This document shows, piece by piece, positions 47,526 through 56,869 of a stretch of DNA of 64,000 nucleotides. Origin of the DNA: Mycolicibacterium vulneris (GTDB taxonomy: Bacteria > Actinomycetota > Actinomycetes > Mycobacteriales > Mycobacteriaceae). The position numbers and the translations under genes were made by a program. Numbering within the stretch: the stretch's first letter is position 1; the number at the start of each line of letters is the position of its first letter. The stretch spans positions 186,001 through 250,000 of the forward strand of contig NZ_NCXM01000002.1 of assembly GCF_002104765.1 (NCBI RefSeq), given 5' to 3'. A model generated the notes under the pieces. It was not told where the DNA came from. It ran no database searches and saw only the letters and a list, made by a program, of their open reading frames with translations.

Positions 47526-47662
47526 CTCGGACTCCACTCGGCAACGAGGTGTAAACGGGGACTTCCCGCTGACAAGCATCGCCGTTGCGGACGTCGATAT
47601 CCTGCTCCCGACCGAGCGAATATGTCAGTCGTTATTCGCCCCGCCGTGACAGGACGGCCGGA

Positions 47663-48109
47663 TCATCGCGGATTACTTCCCCTTCTGGCAGTCATGTACC
47701 GCACGACTTCGCTGCGGGTCAGCCCCATGTAGGCACCCTTTTCGAGAATTTCCTCCACCGCGAAACCCTGGCTCTGCAGGGCTTGAACAAACTTAATCCT
47801 GTTCGACGAGTACTTCTGCACCCTCGGCTTGCGGAACTCGCCTTTCGGAACATCGAATCGCGCGTGCTGGCGTTCTCGCTTCACCACAACGGGATCACGT
47901 CGGTACTTGCCTTCTCTCATGTCCCGAAGGGCTTTTTGCCCGGCTTCACCCCGGAGGATGACATACTCGGCATTCGTCTTATGCTGAGCAATCTCCGCCA
48001 CCAGCAGACCTGCGGCGTTGGCGCGAACACACGCTCGCTTGGTGCAGTACGCGAACCCCAATTCGGTTCGCTCTCGGAGGATTTCGTCTCCGCAGGTTAC
48101 GCATCTCAT
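47663..48109 (-). CDS. Zinc-ribbon protein of unknown function
   Basis: 148 aa from the ATG at 48109 with GAAGGAC upstream. The N-terminus MRCVTCGDEILRERTELGFA followed by YCTKRACV gives two Cys pairs (C-X2-C, C-X4-C) of a probable zinc ribbon. The middle is basic (RRDPVVVKRERQHARFDVPK) and the C-terminus (QGFAVEEILEKGAYMGLTRS) could be a small helix-turn-helix. It resembles actinophage-type DNA-binding proteins, but no family is recognised. A short gene overlaps its start. Confidence 0.65.
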   Translation of the reverse strand: MRCVTCGDEILRERTELGFAYCTKRACVRANAAGLLVAEIAQHKTNAEYVILRGEAGQKALRDMREGKYRRDPVVVKRERQHARFDVPKGEFRKPRVQKYSSNRIKFVQALQSQGFAVEEILEKGAYMGLTRSEVVRYMTARRGSNPR

Positions 48110-48315
48110 TTTTGTCCTTCGTCCATCGCGCGCCATCGAAGGCGGCCCATTGAGTAACGATCGGTTACGCCCACTAATTCCCGCTTAACTGTGGCGACAC
48201 CGTCGTCTGGGAGGTAGACGAAACAGTAACGCGCACAGCGTAATTCGTTCGCGTATCTCTCTCGGGGGTCTCGTCCGCACCCGCAGGTGTGGGGGAGTGG
48301 CGGCGGCCACACCAA
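48106..48315 (-). CDS. Possible small protein upstream of the zinc-ribbon gene
   Basis: Up to 69 aa; the C-terminal 50 residues (RYANELRCARYCFVYLPDDG, VATVKRELVGVTDRYSMGRL) look protein-like, and the stop overlaps the next ATG (ATGA), which favours a real coupled gene. The start is unclear (GTG at 48315 or further in). No family recognised. Confidence 0.45.
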   Translation of the reverse strand: MVWPPPLPHTCGCGRDPRERYANELRCARYCFVYLPDDGVATVKRELVGVTDRYSMGRLRWRAMDEGQK

Positions 48316-48339
48316 CGTGGCGGAACATCGAGGGATGTC

Positions 48340-49134
48340 GAGAGTGAGTACCCATCGGCGCCAACGGTCTCGAAGCGAGACCGGGTCGCCCTTTATGCGG
48401 TTAGCTTCTTCATGGCCGACATGGAGGCCGGTATGGGCCCCTTGCTGGGCGTGCTACTGCAGAGCCGTGGCTGGAGCACCGGCACCATCGGCGCGGTCAT
48501 CACCTTGGGCGCTGTTTGGCATGCTCGCTGTCACTCCGGCGGGTGCGCTGGTCGACGCCACCAGCCACAAGCGCGCCTGCGTCATCGTCGTCGGGCTTGG
48601 TGCCGTGGCGGGCGCGGCGGTCATCCTGACGTCGCAGCACTTCTGGGTGATCGCCGGGGGCCCAGGCGGTGATGTGCATTTCCGGGGCAACGATCGCACC
48701 CGGGATGATCGGCATCACCCTCGGCGTCGTTGGGCAAGCAAGGTTCACGGGTCAAAACGGCCGCAACCAGGCCTCGATCACGCCGGCAACATGACTGGAG
48801 CGGCCATCGCCGGCCTGCTGGGCTGGCACTTCGGATTGCTGGTCACATCGACCATCACCTCGCCCGCGGGGAGGCGCTCGCCACCGACCAGCCGCGTATC
48901 AAGCCGTTGCGGATCCTCCTCAGGTGCCGGCCGCTGCTGGCGGTAGCAGCAGCGGTGATGTCTCCACCTGGGCAACGCCGCGATGCTGCCGCTCTATGGG
49001 CTGGCAGTGGTGGCCACAAACGGCAGACAATGGGATTCGCAACCTCATTCACCATGCTCGGCGGCATTTCGCTGGGATCGCTGATTGTCTGGCTGGGTTC
49101 CGCTTCGATGCTGCGCCGCGCCGGCGACAGGTAG
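48340..49134 (+). pseudogene. Major facilitator superfamily transporter, multiply frameshifted
   Basis: RDRVALYAVSFFMADMEAGM and GPLLGVLLQSRGWSTGTIGA start a typical MFS N-terminus; near 48510 the frame shifts to LFGMLAVTPAGALVDATSHK and VVGLGAVAGAAVILTSQHFW. Later pieces (MTGAAIAGLLGWHFGLLV, then in another frame TSFTMLGGISLGSLIVWLGS) complete about two-thirds of a transporter. Several indels make it non-functional. Confidence 0.8.
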
Positions 49135-49378
49135 CCCGCCCCGTCGGCCGGTTTGTCAGGACTGACATGTGCCGGCGTGAAATGTTAATATGGCGAGAGT
49201 TTCGGCAGTAAAGCTGCGGGTATTGCATTAGAAACCCTGGTTTCGCCGGACAAGGCCTCAGTCCTTCGAAGCGTGGCAGTCCGGTGGCTGACCGGGGCGT
49301 GGGGGAGGTGCGCGACGCGCGACTGGATCCCGTTTCCCCGCGCCATCCATTCTTAATTCGAGCGGAACGCATACGGCC

Positions 49379-51031
49379 ATGAACGCCAATTCGACGATCG
49401 CTGACGATTACGAGCCAACCGACACCCCGGGAGGCCTTGCGGCGCTGACCCGAATCAACTTCCATTCGTTGGATCCCGAGGACATCCTCGCCGTAGCTAC
49501 TGAAGGGGCTGCGGCCCTGTGCCCGTGCCGAGTCGAGGCCAGCTACTGCACTGTCGACGATGAGATGAAGCTGTGCCCATCCTCTCAAACCGAGCGCCCG
49601 AGGCTGACAGACATGCTTCAGCGATCGAGCTGGGAGGGCAGGATCGAGTTGCCCCGGGGAGATTGGGGGTGGGCGTTTCCTCTATGCCATCGGGATGCTG
49701 TACAAGGTTGCCTTGTGATCGGCGCCAGTGCCGAGCCCACACCTGATCACCATTTGCTACTGCAGCTGCTCGCACAAAATGCCGGTGCTGCGCTGGCATG
49801 CGCCAAGCTGCATCAGCGGGAAGTTGTACGAGCCAGCCAACTCGCGGAGACGAATGAGGTTCTCGCCGCAGCGGTGCATCGGCTGAAGACCCGGACGCAT
49901 ACGCATGAGCTGCTGGAGGCGGCGTTGACCGCTGGCGAGGGCCTGCAAGGCATCGCCGACGCACTTCATCGATTGACGGGACGTCCGGTCTGCATCGAAG
50001 ACAGGTTCGGCAACCTCCGCGCATGGGCAGGGCCCGGACGGCCACTCCAGTACCCGAAGCCAAAGTACGGCCGGCGCGACACGTTCTTGCGTTCGCTCTC
50101 TACGCAGGCTGGTCCGGTGCGCTCCGGGGATCGCCTGTGCGTCCTGATAAAGCCACGCGCGGAGATGCTCGGCGTTGTCGCGCTCGTTGTCCGCGACGAC
50201 GAGGTCGACGAGGACATGTTGTTCGCCCTCGGGTACTGCAGCAATGTGCTGGGCCTCGAGTTATCCCATCAACGCAACCTCGCGGATCTGCAACTAAATC
50301 TGCGCCGCGAACTGGTCGATGACCTGCTGGTGGGCACCGACGAGCAAGGGGCCTACGCCCGCGCCGAGGCGCTGGCTCATGACTTGCGCCGGCCGCACTA
50401 TGTTGTGGTGATTTACAGCGCGCGGGGGCGCGGCGCCGACATCGCCGCCGCGGGCCGTGCCGCAGCCAGCCTCAACATGAACTACCTGGCGGGCCGCCAA
50501 GGACGTCTGGTCGTGTTACTCGTCGACAGTCATCCGGCTCCCGATGCACTGCACCTGGAGGTCAGCAGACAGCTTGGCGACTCGGCGTGTGCAATTGGCA
50601 TCGGATCGCGCTGTGATAGGCCGGCCGATTTTCCGCAGTCTTTACTTAAAGCCCGGCGCGCGCTCAATGTCCGGATGAACTCGGCCCATCCCTGGGGTTT
50701 GTCCGACTACTGCGAGCTGGGGTTCTACCACTTGGTCGATGCGGCGCATACCGCCGGCGTCGTCGACGAGTACGTCCGCCAATGGCTGGGGGTGCTAATG
50801 GATTACGACGCCGCGAAAAACTCCGATCTGGTAAATACCTTGAGTCACTATGTCGAGTGCGGCGGTAACTACGACGAATCGGCTGCCGCTCTGCATATTC
50901 ACCGGAGCACGTTGCGGTATCGACTCGGCCGCATCGGGGACCTGACGCATTTGGACCTTCGCGATGTTGATACTCGCTTCAACCTGCATGCCGCAACGCG
51001 AGCCTGGCGCTTCCTTACCGCGGGTACGTGA
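49379..51031 (+). CDS. PucR/CdaR-type transcriptional regulator with GAF-like N-terminus
   Basis: 550 aa. Residues 20-160 resemble a GAF domain (QRSSWEGRIELPRGDWGWAF, HHLLLQLLAQNAGAALACAK), followed by a linker helix and a middle region common to PucR/CdaR proteins. The C-terminal HTH_30 is clear: VNTLSHYVECGGNYDESAAA then LHIHRSTLRYRLGRI. Members respond to small ligands and control catabolic or stress genes. A paralogue lies at 56870-58624. Nearby target candidates are decayed. Confidence 0.85.
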   Translation: MNANSTIADDYEPTDTPGGLAALTRINFHSLDPEDILAVATEGAAALCPCRVEASYCTVDDEMKLCPSSQTERPRLTDMLQRSSWEGRIELPRGDWGWAFPLCHRDAVQGCLVIGASAEPTPDHHLLLQLLAQNAGAALACAKLHQREVVRASQLAETNEVLAAAVHRLKTRTHTHELLEAALTAGEGLQGIADALHRLTGRPVCIEDRFGNLRAWAGPGRPLQYPKPKYGRRDTFLRSLSTQAGPVRSGDRLCVLIKPRAEMLGVVALVVRDDEVDEDMLFALGYCSNVLGLELSHQRNLADLQLNLRRELVDDLLVGTDEQGAYARAEALAHDLRRPHYVVVIYSARGRGADIAAAGRAAASLNMNYLAGRQGRLVVLLVDSHPAPDALHLEVSRQLGDSACAIGIGSRCDRPADFPQSLLKARRALNVRMNSAHPWGLSDYCELGFYHLVDAAHTAGVVDEYVRQWLGVLMDYDAAKNSDLVNTLSHYVECGGNYDESAAALHIHRSTLRYRLGRIGDLTHLDLRDVDTRFNLHAATRAWRFLTAGT

Positions 51032-51342
51032 TCGCGCTGTAGTCGAAGCCAATGCGTGGCTTAACTATTCACTGAACGGGGCGCATCGCCCGGTGGCGCC
51101 GCTCCTGCTCCGCAAGGGCGAATTCGCCGCTCATTTTCGGGTCTCTGGGGCCAGTTTTCGCCGCGCAGCGGACTGGAATCAAAAGCGAAGTGACACGTTA
51201 CGGCATCAAGGCGGCATCGCCCGCGCCGGTCAACGACAACGCCGCACCGCCCGCCGCAAGAGCCGGTCGCACCGACCAACGCTTGACCGCCGTTTGCTAC
51301 CCCTAGTCCGTCCCTTGCACCGGGATCCGAGCGTCGGCTGGA
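51032..51342. other. 311 bases, no gene seen
   Basis: Convergent gap between the PucR-type regulator and the DUF2267 gene. No repeat or convincing hairpin noticed. Confidence 0.4.
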
Positions 51343-51714
51343 TCATCGCGCGCCCAGCCGCTGAAACTCCGTGGGCAGCTGGCTTAATAAGTCATCGAAC
51401 TCTCCTGGTGTCACCGCGTCGTGAATCGTCGCCATGACCGCGTCCACGGCAGTCTCGGCGGTCTCCGCGTCACGCCCGCTCCGTTCAGCCACTTGGTCGA
51501 TGAACTCGTCGAAACTGAACGCTTCGGCCTCTTCTTCCGTTGGGAGCAAAGCATCTTGTAGCGGTGAGGGCAGTTGAGCGGCCAGATCGCGCGCCTCGCC
51601 ACCGCTGATGCGCTCCGCGAGGGTGGTCAAGGTGGCGCGGGTGACCGCCACCGCGTCTCCTGCGAACAGGCCGCTACGCTCGGCCACTGACGAAATGAAT
51701 TCCTCATATCGCAT
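51343..51714 (-). CDS. DUF2267 protein, paralogue of 34135-34527
   Basis: 123 aa from the ATG at 51714, directly after GGAGGA. EFISSVAERSGLFAGDAVAV, RATLTTLAERISGGEARDLA, then a second repeat FIDQVAERSGRDAETAETAV and a closing DDLLSQLPTEFQRL. The two repeats are more alike than in the other copy. Function unknown. Confidence 0.87.
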   Translation of the reverse strand: MRYEEFISSVAERSGLFAGDAVAVTRATLTTLAERISGGEARDLAAQLPSPLQDALLPTEEEAEAFSFDEFIDQVAERSGRDAETAETAVDAVMATIHDAVTPGEFDDLLSQLPTEFQRLGAR

Positions 51715-51925
51715 TTTTCCTCCATGGGTTCCGGCTTCCCATATCGTGCCGAGCCTCGAGCGCCGGTGCATCGTTCTCGGGAGTCGGATTCCGGCGCTGG
51801 TAATCAGCCTGGCGGGTGAGCTCACGTCGCGGTGCAGGACGGCATTTATCGGCCCGGCAGGCTCTCCGGCTTTAAAAATCGACGCCCCACGGGGCAGCGA
51901 TCGGCACACGTGGTGCTGCACAGTA

Positions 51926-52380
51926 ATGGGGCACAACGGCTCCGTGTGGCCGCACGACACCGCCATCGCCGTCGCCGGGCTCGCGAATCACGGTTTTGTC
52001 CAAGAGGCTCAACAGATTGCGTTGCGGCTTCTCGACGCTTCCGAATACTTCGGGGGTCGGCTGCCCGAGCTGTTCTGCGGCTTTCTCCGTGCCGAGTTCT
52101 CTCGTCCCGTGCCGTATCCGACGTCATGTTCGCCGCAAGCCTGGGCCGCTGCGTCCTCACGCCTGGTGCTGCGCAGCCTGCTCCGCTTCAACCCCGACAT
52201 TCCGCACGGCCAGGTTCAGGTGTGCCCAATGGCTCCGGGTCGGTTCTTGCCTGTGCGCACAACGTCCCCCTCGCCGGCACACGGATCAGCCTCACTGTCG
52301 ACGCGGAGGGCGGCGTCGACGTGTGCGACCTCCCCCCGGGGAACCGGCTGGTTACAGCCCAGCCCAGGCATTCGCCCGGT
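51926..52380 (+). pseudogene. Glycogen debranching enzyme (amylo-1,6-glucosidase) C-terminal fragment
   Basis: GHNGSVWPHDTAIAVAGLAN, SEYFGGRLPELFCGFLRAEF and VPYPTSCSPQAWAAASSRLV match the catalytic C-terminal domain of bacterial amylo-alpha-1,6-glucosidases. After about 52190 the match shifts to another frame (CAHNVPLAGTRISLTVDAEG). The N-terminal three-quarters are absent. A relic of a carbohydrate gene. Confidence 0.75.
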
Positions 52381-52417
52381 CGCGGTTCGGCGCAGCAGCA
52401 CGATCAAAGTCACTGAG

Positions 52418-52876
52418 TTAAGTTGCCTTCGTTGGCAGCTCGTCGGCGTCCCGGCGCTCGGCAATTTGCGCTAGCCGCCAAAGGCATTCACGATTCCGCG
52501 GTGCGAATGCCGCCGCTTGGAGGGTCTCGGGCAACCAGCTCAAGGGGCCCGACACCGCCAATTCCGACATTGCGACCTGACAGCCCGCGCCATTATTGCT
52601 CAACCGTAACGTGATGCGCGCCTCCGTCGCCGGCCTCACCCGGGCGAACAAGACGAGTTCCTTACGCGGATAGCAGGATTCGACGACGGTCTCGTCGTTG
52701 ATCACCGCCGGCCAAGCTCCGATGGAGTGCAAGATCCGGGTGCCCGGCGAAGGCCATCTCCTACTCACGGCGCGCGTTCGGCTGTTTCCTACCACCCAGC
52801 TGGAATAGGTCCAACCGTCGGCCAGAACATCCCAGACGCGCTCGCGTGTGGCGTCGACATCTCGAGTGACCGTCAT
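52418..52876 (-). CDS. SRPBCC-family (START-like) protein
   Basis: 152 aa with CCGGAGGC upstream. TVTRDVDATRERVWDVLADG, WTYSSWVVGNSRTR and LPETLQAAAFAPRNRECLWR follow the polyketide cyclase/SRPBCC helix-grip fold with its hydrophobic cavity. Ligand unknown. It precedes nothing obvious in operon; the AI-2E-family gene upstream ends 33 bases before its start, so the two may be co-transcribed. Confidence 0.82.
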   Translation of the reverse strand: MTVTRDVDATRERVWDVLADGWTYSSWVVGNSRTRAVSRRWPSPGTRILHSIGAWPAVINDETVVESCYPRKELVLFARVRPATEARITLRLSNNGAGCQVAMSELAVSGPLSWLPETLQAAAFAPRNRECLWRLAQIAERRDADELPTKAT

Positions 52877-52909
52877 GTCGCCTCCGGTTCGAACATCCGA
52901 CGGCCTTGC

Positions 52910-54079
52910 TCACAGTCTGTCGAGCGTGGGGAAAAGAAGTTCTCGAACGGCCAGTTGAACGGCTGCCGCTATCGGGATGGCAACGAGCGCACCAACTATT
53001 CCGAGCAGCGCCCCGCCGACGAGTACGGCCAACAATGTGGCGACCGCCGGCACGTTGACCGCGCGCCCGATGATCTTGGGTACCAACAGATAGTCCTCGG
53101 CGAAGCGGAAGAACGTGTAGAACAACAGAGTTGTGATGGCTACCGGAATGGAGACGGTGAGTGCGACTGCGGCGACGATGACACCGGCGACGCTCGACCC
53201 GAACGGGATGAGGTCCAGCAAAGCAACGAGTATGCCGAGCAGCAGCGGATAGGGCACATCGAAGATGACGAGCCAGACGAAGCTGGCCACCCCGGCGATG
53301 GCCGATATGACGATGTTGCCGAACACATATGCGCCCACTTTCGCGAACACCTGATCCCCGAGGAGGATCGCACGGGGACGGCGGGAGTGCGGCACGAAGC
53401 GGTATAAAGTCGCGCGGATCCGGGGAAAATCGGCCAGAAAGTAGACCGTCAGCACGGCGACGACGACAACGTCGGCTACGGCCCCGAAGACCGTCCTTCC
53501 CGCCTTGACGGCCTGCCCGACGACCGACCCTCCGGAGCCGTTGACTGTCTCGGTGATTCGTTGTTGGAGGTGGAAGCGGTCATTGAGCCGGCCGATCCAG
53601 GACGAATGGTCCCCGATGTGCTGGATATAATGGGGCGCTTGGTCGGTGAACTCCCGCGCCTGCTGCACCAGCGGGGGAATGGCCGCGGCCAGCGATCCGG
53701 CCACCACCGCGATCACTACGAATAGCACCGCGGTGACCGCCGCCCAGCGAGCCACCTTCTTCCCGACCAACCACGACACGGCAGGCTCGAGCCCCAAGGC
53801 TACAAAGAAAGCTACGCCAATCAAGAGAAGCACCGACGACACCGCCGCAAGACCGCGTACCGCGCTGTATGTCACCGCGACACCGGCCGAAGCGGTCAGG
53901 CCGACGAAGAACGGTGAGTGCCAGTCGAATCGGCGCCCGGGAGGCCCCACGGGCTGATCTGGTGTACTGAGCTGCGCCGCAACGTCTTCGGCATCAGCAA
54001 TGGGCCCTCCGTCTGTGTCGCGGGGCCCCCGGGTGAAGCTACTTGCTGCAGCCGCGCTCAGCTCCGTCGTGTTGCTCAT
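52910..54079 (-). CDS. AI-2E family (UPF0118) membrane transporter
   Basis: 389 aa from the ATG at 54079; a TTG at 54106 is possible but overlaps the upstream gene. It shows the family layout: paired N-terminal helices (LAAVSSVLLLIGVAFFVALG), a third helix (WAAVTAVLFVVIAVVAGSLA), a soluble helical segment (LVQQAREFTDQAPHYIQHIG), then helices with the signature DVPYPLLLGILVALLDLIPF and FAEDYLLVPKIIGRAVNVPA. Substrates in this family vary and are unknown here. Confidence 0.88.
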   Translation of the reverse strand: MSNTTELSAAAASSFTRGPRDTDGGPIADAEDVAAQLSTPDQPVGPPGRRFDWHSPFFVGLTASAGVAVTYSAVRGLAAVSSVLLLIGVAFFVALGLEPAVSWLVGKKVARWAAVTAVLFVVIAVVAGSLAAAIPPLVQQAREFTDQAPHYIQHIGDHSSWIGRLNDRFHLQQRITETVNGSGGSVVGQAVKAGRTVFGAVADVVVVAVLTVYFLADFPRIRATLYRFVPHSRRPRAILLGDQVFAKVGAYVFGNIVISAIAGVASFVWLVIFDVPYPLLLGILVALLDLIPFGSSVAGVIVAAVALTVSIPVAITTLLFYTFFRFAEDYLLVPKIIGRAVNVPAVATLLAVLVGGALLGIVGALVAIPIAAAVQLAVRELLFPTLDRL

Positions 54080-54083
54080 CGCG

Positions 54084-54851
54084 TCATTGCTTCGCGCAGT
54101 GGACAACTCGGGAGGCCACTTCGCGCAGCGGGGTATTGGTCTTTTGCGAGATCGCTCTCAGCATCGCGAAGGCGCGAGCGGCGTCGACACCGAAGCGTTC
54201 CATGATCATGCCTTTGGCTTGCCCGATGACGTCGCGGGTGGCAAGCGCCGCCTTGAATTGACGCTCCTGTTCGTCCTGCATAAGTACGATCGCGGCATGG
54301 TTGGCGAGCATCGCGCCAACTGCCTCGCAGTCGGGCCCGAAGGCTTCGGCTCGGAACCCGAAAAGAGTCAACGTTGCCCAGTTGTCACCGGAAATGCCTA
54401 TCGGAGAGGACAAGACGCTGTGCACCCCGGCGGTGGTCGCGGAAGGCGCAAATCGCGGCCATCGGGTATCGGTGCGCAGATCGTTGCAGCAAGTCGCTTT
54501 CTTTGCGGTGATCGCCTCCAGGCATGGACCGTGGCCGGCCGCTTGCTGAGCGCTGTCGAGTGATGAGGTCAGCTGCGATGTCGCTGTGATCGATCGCAGA
54601 TGGCCGTCTTCGATTATCGAAATTTTTGCGCAGTCGGCGCCCGGTATCAATGCCAATGAGGCACCGGTCAGCTTGCTGAGGGCGTCCTCGACGCCCGCTG
54701 TGCCGACCATCGCACTGGCCAGTTTTGCGATCGTCGACTGAACCGCTTTACCGCGGCGCCCGTGGCGCGGTTGCCCGGGATCCGCGAAGTGCCCTACCGC
54801 GACCACGGCGAAACCATTTCGGGGGAACCGTCGTGACTCATCCCAAACCAT
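54084..54851 (-). CDS. GAF-ANTAR RNA-binding regulator
   Basis: 255 aa if started at the ATG at 54851; the frame is open to 55070 and the true start is uncertain. GAF domain: GVEDALSKLTGASLALIPGA through GHGPCLEAITAKKATCCNDL and VLSSPIGISGDNWATLTLFG. ANTAR domain at the C-terminus: ALATRDVIGQAKGMIMERFG, DAARAFAMLRAISQKTNTPL. ANTAR proteins bind paired hairpins in mRNA leaders to prevent termination. It sits 4 bases upstream of the AI-2E-family gene. Confidence 0.88.
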   Translation of the reverse strand: MVWDESRRFPRNGFAVVAVGHFADPGQPRHGRRGKAVQSTIAKLASAMVGTAGVEDALSKLTGASLALIPGADCAKISIIEDGHLRSITATSQLTSSLDSAQQAAGHGPCLEAITAKKATCCNDLRTDTRWPRFAPSATTAGVHSVLSSPIGISGDNWATLTLFGFRAEAFGPDCEAVGAMLANHAAIVLMQDEQERQFKAALATRDVIGQAKGMIMERFGVDAARAFAMLRAISQKTNTPLREVASRVVHCAKQ

Positions 54852-55232
54852 TGCCCCATAGCCGGTTTCGTTGTACCCATTCCTCCCCCGAATTTCCCGA
54901 CGGGTATTGCGTGACTGCCGTACCACTATGCCAACCGGATTGGAGTTCAAGCGTCGACCCAACAGATCAATAAATCGGAAGCGTCGTCGACCTCGCGGAG
55001 CCATTTGTGTCCGAGTCTCGGCGACCCGAGGCGTTAAAAACGCCTCATGCGTCGTGTCGGCTCCGCTCACCTGAAAGGGGGCCCCGACGTGCCGTGGGGC
55101 GCTTCATCAGTTAAGAATGTTAACTAAATCCCGGAGGCGTGGACGGGCCGACGCGGGAATACAGTGAGATGACCACGATTGGGAAAGGCAATACGGACCC
55201 GATAACTTCGCAGGTGGAGGGCGGATGCGGCG
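54852..55232. other. About 380 bases between divergent regulators
   Basis: Non-coding in appearance; it should hold promoters for the GAF-ANTAR gene (minus) and the AraC-type gene (plus). No clear ANTAR-type double hairpin was found by eye. Confidence 0.35.
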
Positions 55233-56255
55233 GTGAACCAGGACGGTCAGCGACTTGTCGCGAACCACCTCGACGCGTTGACGTCCCATTGGGCGCAACT
55301 AACGGACACGACGGATATCGACGAAGCGACGGAGGCCCTGCGGCCCGCGTTTTTCCCTGTCGCGATCACTCCGAGCGGTACGGGCTCGTTACACATTCGC
55401 GTCATGGCCAAGCAGCTGCCGCTGCTCAGTATCGGCTACCTCGACTTCGGTGGTGAGGCGACGATGCGGGTAGCGGACATGCCCGGCTATCAGATCGCTG
55501 TCGCAGTGTCGGGTCACAGCCTGACGAATTGGCCCGATGGTCACGCAACCACCGTCACTTCGCCCGGGTCGGCGACGGTCTTCAGACCCGGCACCGACGT
55601 CGAACATCTATGGTCACCCGATTGCGGCCAGCTCGGCATCAGGATCGCCCCGGCCGAGCTGACTCGCGAGCTAGAACATTTGCTCGACCGGTCGATTGGT
55701 AAGCCCGTGGAGTTCGCTCGTCGGCTGGACCTGACGGACAGGGCGTCGCAAAGTTGGCTGAGCCTGGTAGCGGTTCTGGCGCGAGAGGCCGGCAACCATG
55801 CCGGAATCCTCACGAATCCACTCGCAGCCGCGAATTTGCAGCATTTGCTACTTGAGGGTCTACTGCTCACGCAGCCGCACAACTACACGCACGCACTCCG
55901 TGAGGATGGTCGGCCTACCTCTGCAGCGACGGTGCAGCAGTCAATCGACTTGATGCGCAGCTATCCGGAATCGGAGTGGACGACCGCGGCACTTGCCCGC
56001 GCGACGGGTGTCAGCGCGAGGGCACTGCAGAAGGCGTTCGCCAAGGCGGGCGAGCCGCCGCCTATGACGTACCTGCGCCACTTACGGTTGCAACGGGTCC
56101 GGGCCGAGCTCGCTGACGCGTCACCGACACGGCCCTCAGCGGTCACTACGGTGGCAAGCCGGTGGGGGTTCGTGCACCTCGGCCGGTTCGCTCAGCAGTA
56201 CCGTCAATTGTTCGGTGAACCCCCGTCACAGACGCTTCGCGCGGCGGACCGCTAG
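55233..56255 (+). CDS. AraC-family transcriptional regulator
   Basis: 340 aa from GTG at 55233. The N-terminal about 200 residues are the AraC-binding-like domain (IDEATEALRPAFFPVAITPS, SATVFRPGTDVEHLWSPDCG). The C-terminal HTH_18 has both helix-turn-helix units: WTTAALARATGVSARALQKA with FAKAGEPPPMTYLRHLRLQR and WGFVHLGRFAQQYRQLFGEP. Close paralogue of 59155-60159. The stop overlaps the convergent STAS gene by 4 bases. Confidence 0.9.
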   Translation: MNQDGQRLVANHLDALTSHWAQLTDTTDIDEATEALRPAFFPVAITPSGTGSLHIRVMAKQLPLLSIGYLDFGGEATMRVADMPGYQIAVAVSGHSLTNWPDGHATTVTSPGSATVFRPGTDVEHLWSPDCGQLGIRIAPAELTRELEHLLDRSIGKPVEFARRLDLTDRASQSWLSLVAVLAREAGNHAGILTNPLAAANLQHLLLEGLLLTQPHNYTHALREDGRPTSAATVQQSIDLMRSYPESEWTTAALARATGVSARALQKAFAKAGEPPPMTYLRHLRLQRVRAELADASPTRPSAVTTVASRWGFVHLGRFAQQYRQLFGEPPSQTLRAADR

Positions 56256-56638
56256 CGGTGACGTTGCGCTTCGTCGACCGTCGCAAAGATTTCGAACCGC
56301 TCGAGCAGATCGGCGGCTGCGAGAACTCTCGCGATGGGACCGGTCGGCGACATGACCAGGCAGAATGATGTGTCCGACTCTGCCGCCAGCGCCATAGCGC
56401 CGACCAGGGCCTCGACAGCGGCATCATCGATGGACGTCGCGCCTGAAAGCTCCAGCACCAGCTGTGCCGGCTCTTGTGTCAATTCGTCGGCGATGGTGCG
56501 GGACATCCCCGCGTGTGTTTCACCGTCGAGCTCACCTGTCGCGTAGACGATGCTCGTGGTGTCGGGAAGTCGTTGCACGGTGTACGAGAACGACCCCCCC
56601 TCTTGACCTGCTGCGTCACGCTCGCTGACTGACTCCAC
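56252..56638 (-). CDS. STAS-domain anti-sigma-factor antagonist-like protein
   Basis: 128 aa. YTVQRLPDTTSIVYATGELD, then LVLELSGATSIDDAAVEALV contains the Ser-Ile-Asp-Asp region at which SpoIIAA-type antagonists are phosphorylated; VLAAADLLERFEIFATVDEA closes the fold. Likely part of a partner-switching pathway, although no kinase or sigma gene is nearby. The start (GTG at 56638) is uncertain because GGGAG is very close. Confidence 0.85.
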   Translation of the reverse strand: MESVSERDAAGQEGGSFSYTVQRLPDTTSIVYATGELDGETHAGMSRTIADELTQEPAQLVLELSGATSIDDAAVEALVGAMALAAESDTSFCLVMSPTGPIARVLAAADLLERFEIFATVDEAQRHR

Positions 56639-56869
56639 CTCCCTAGTGCTTCTAGAGAGTCAAGCAAGCCAAATGGTTGTCTCGATATCCGTCGAGCGTC
56701 CCGGCGCTGTCCGATCTGCGCCGCACCCCCATCACCAGTGGGTCTCGGTGCTGGTCGGTCGGCTGGGGAGCGGGGGAACAACGTTCTACCCATGACAACG
56801 AGGGCAACGGAGTCAATGATTAGCGATGCAAGGCGCCCATGGAGCCGACGGGCGGCCGAGCGGCAACCA

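Noticed and set aside
52727..53407. 226-codon plus-strand frame
   Set aside because: Antisense to the AI-2E-family permease; rich in D, G, Q and R without domain signal.
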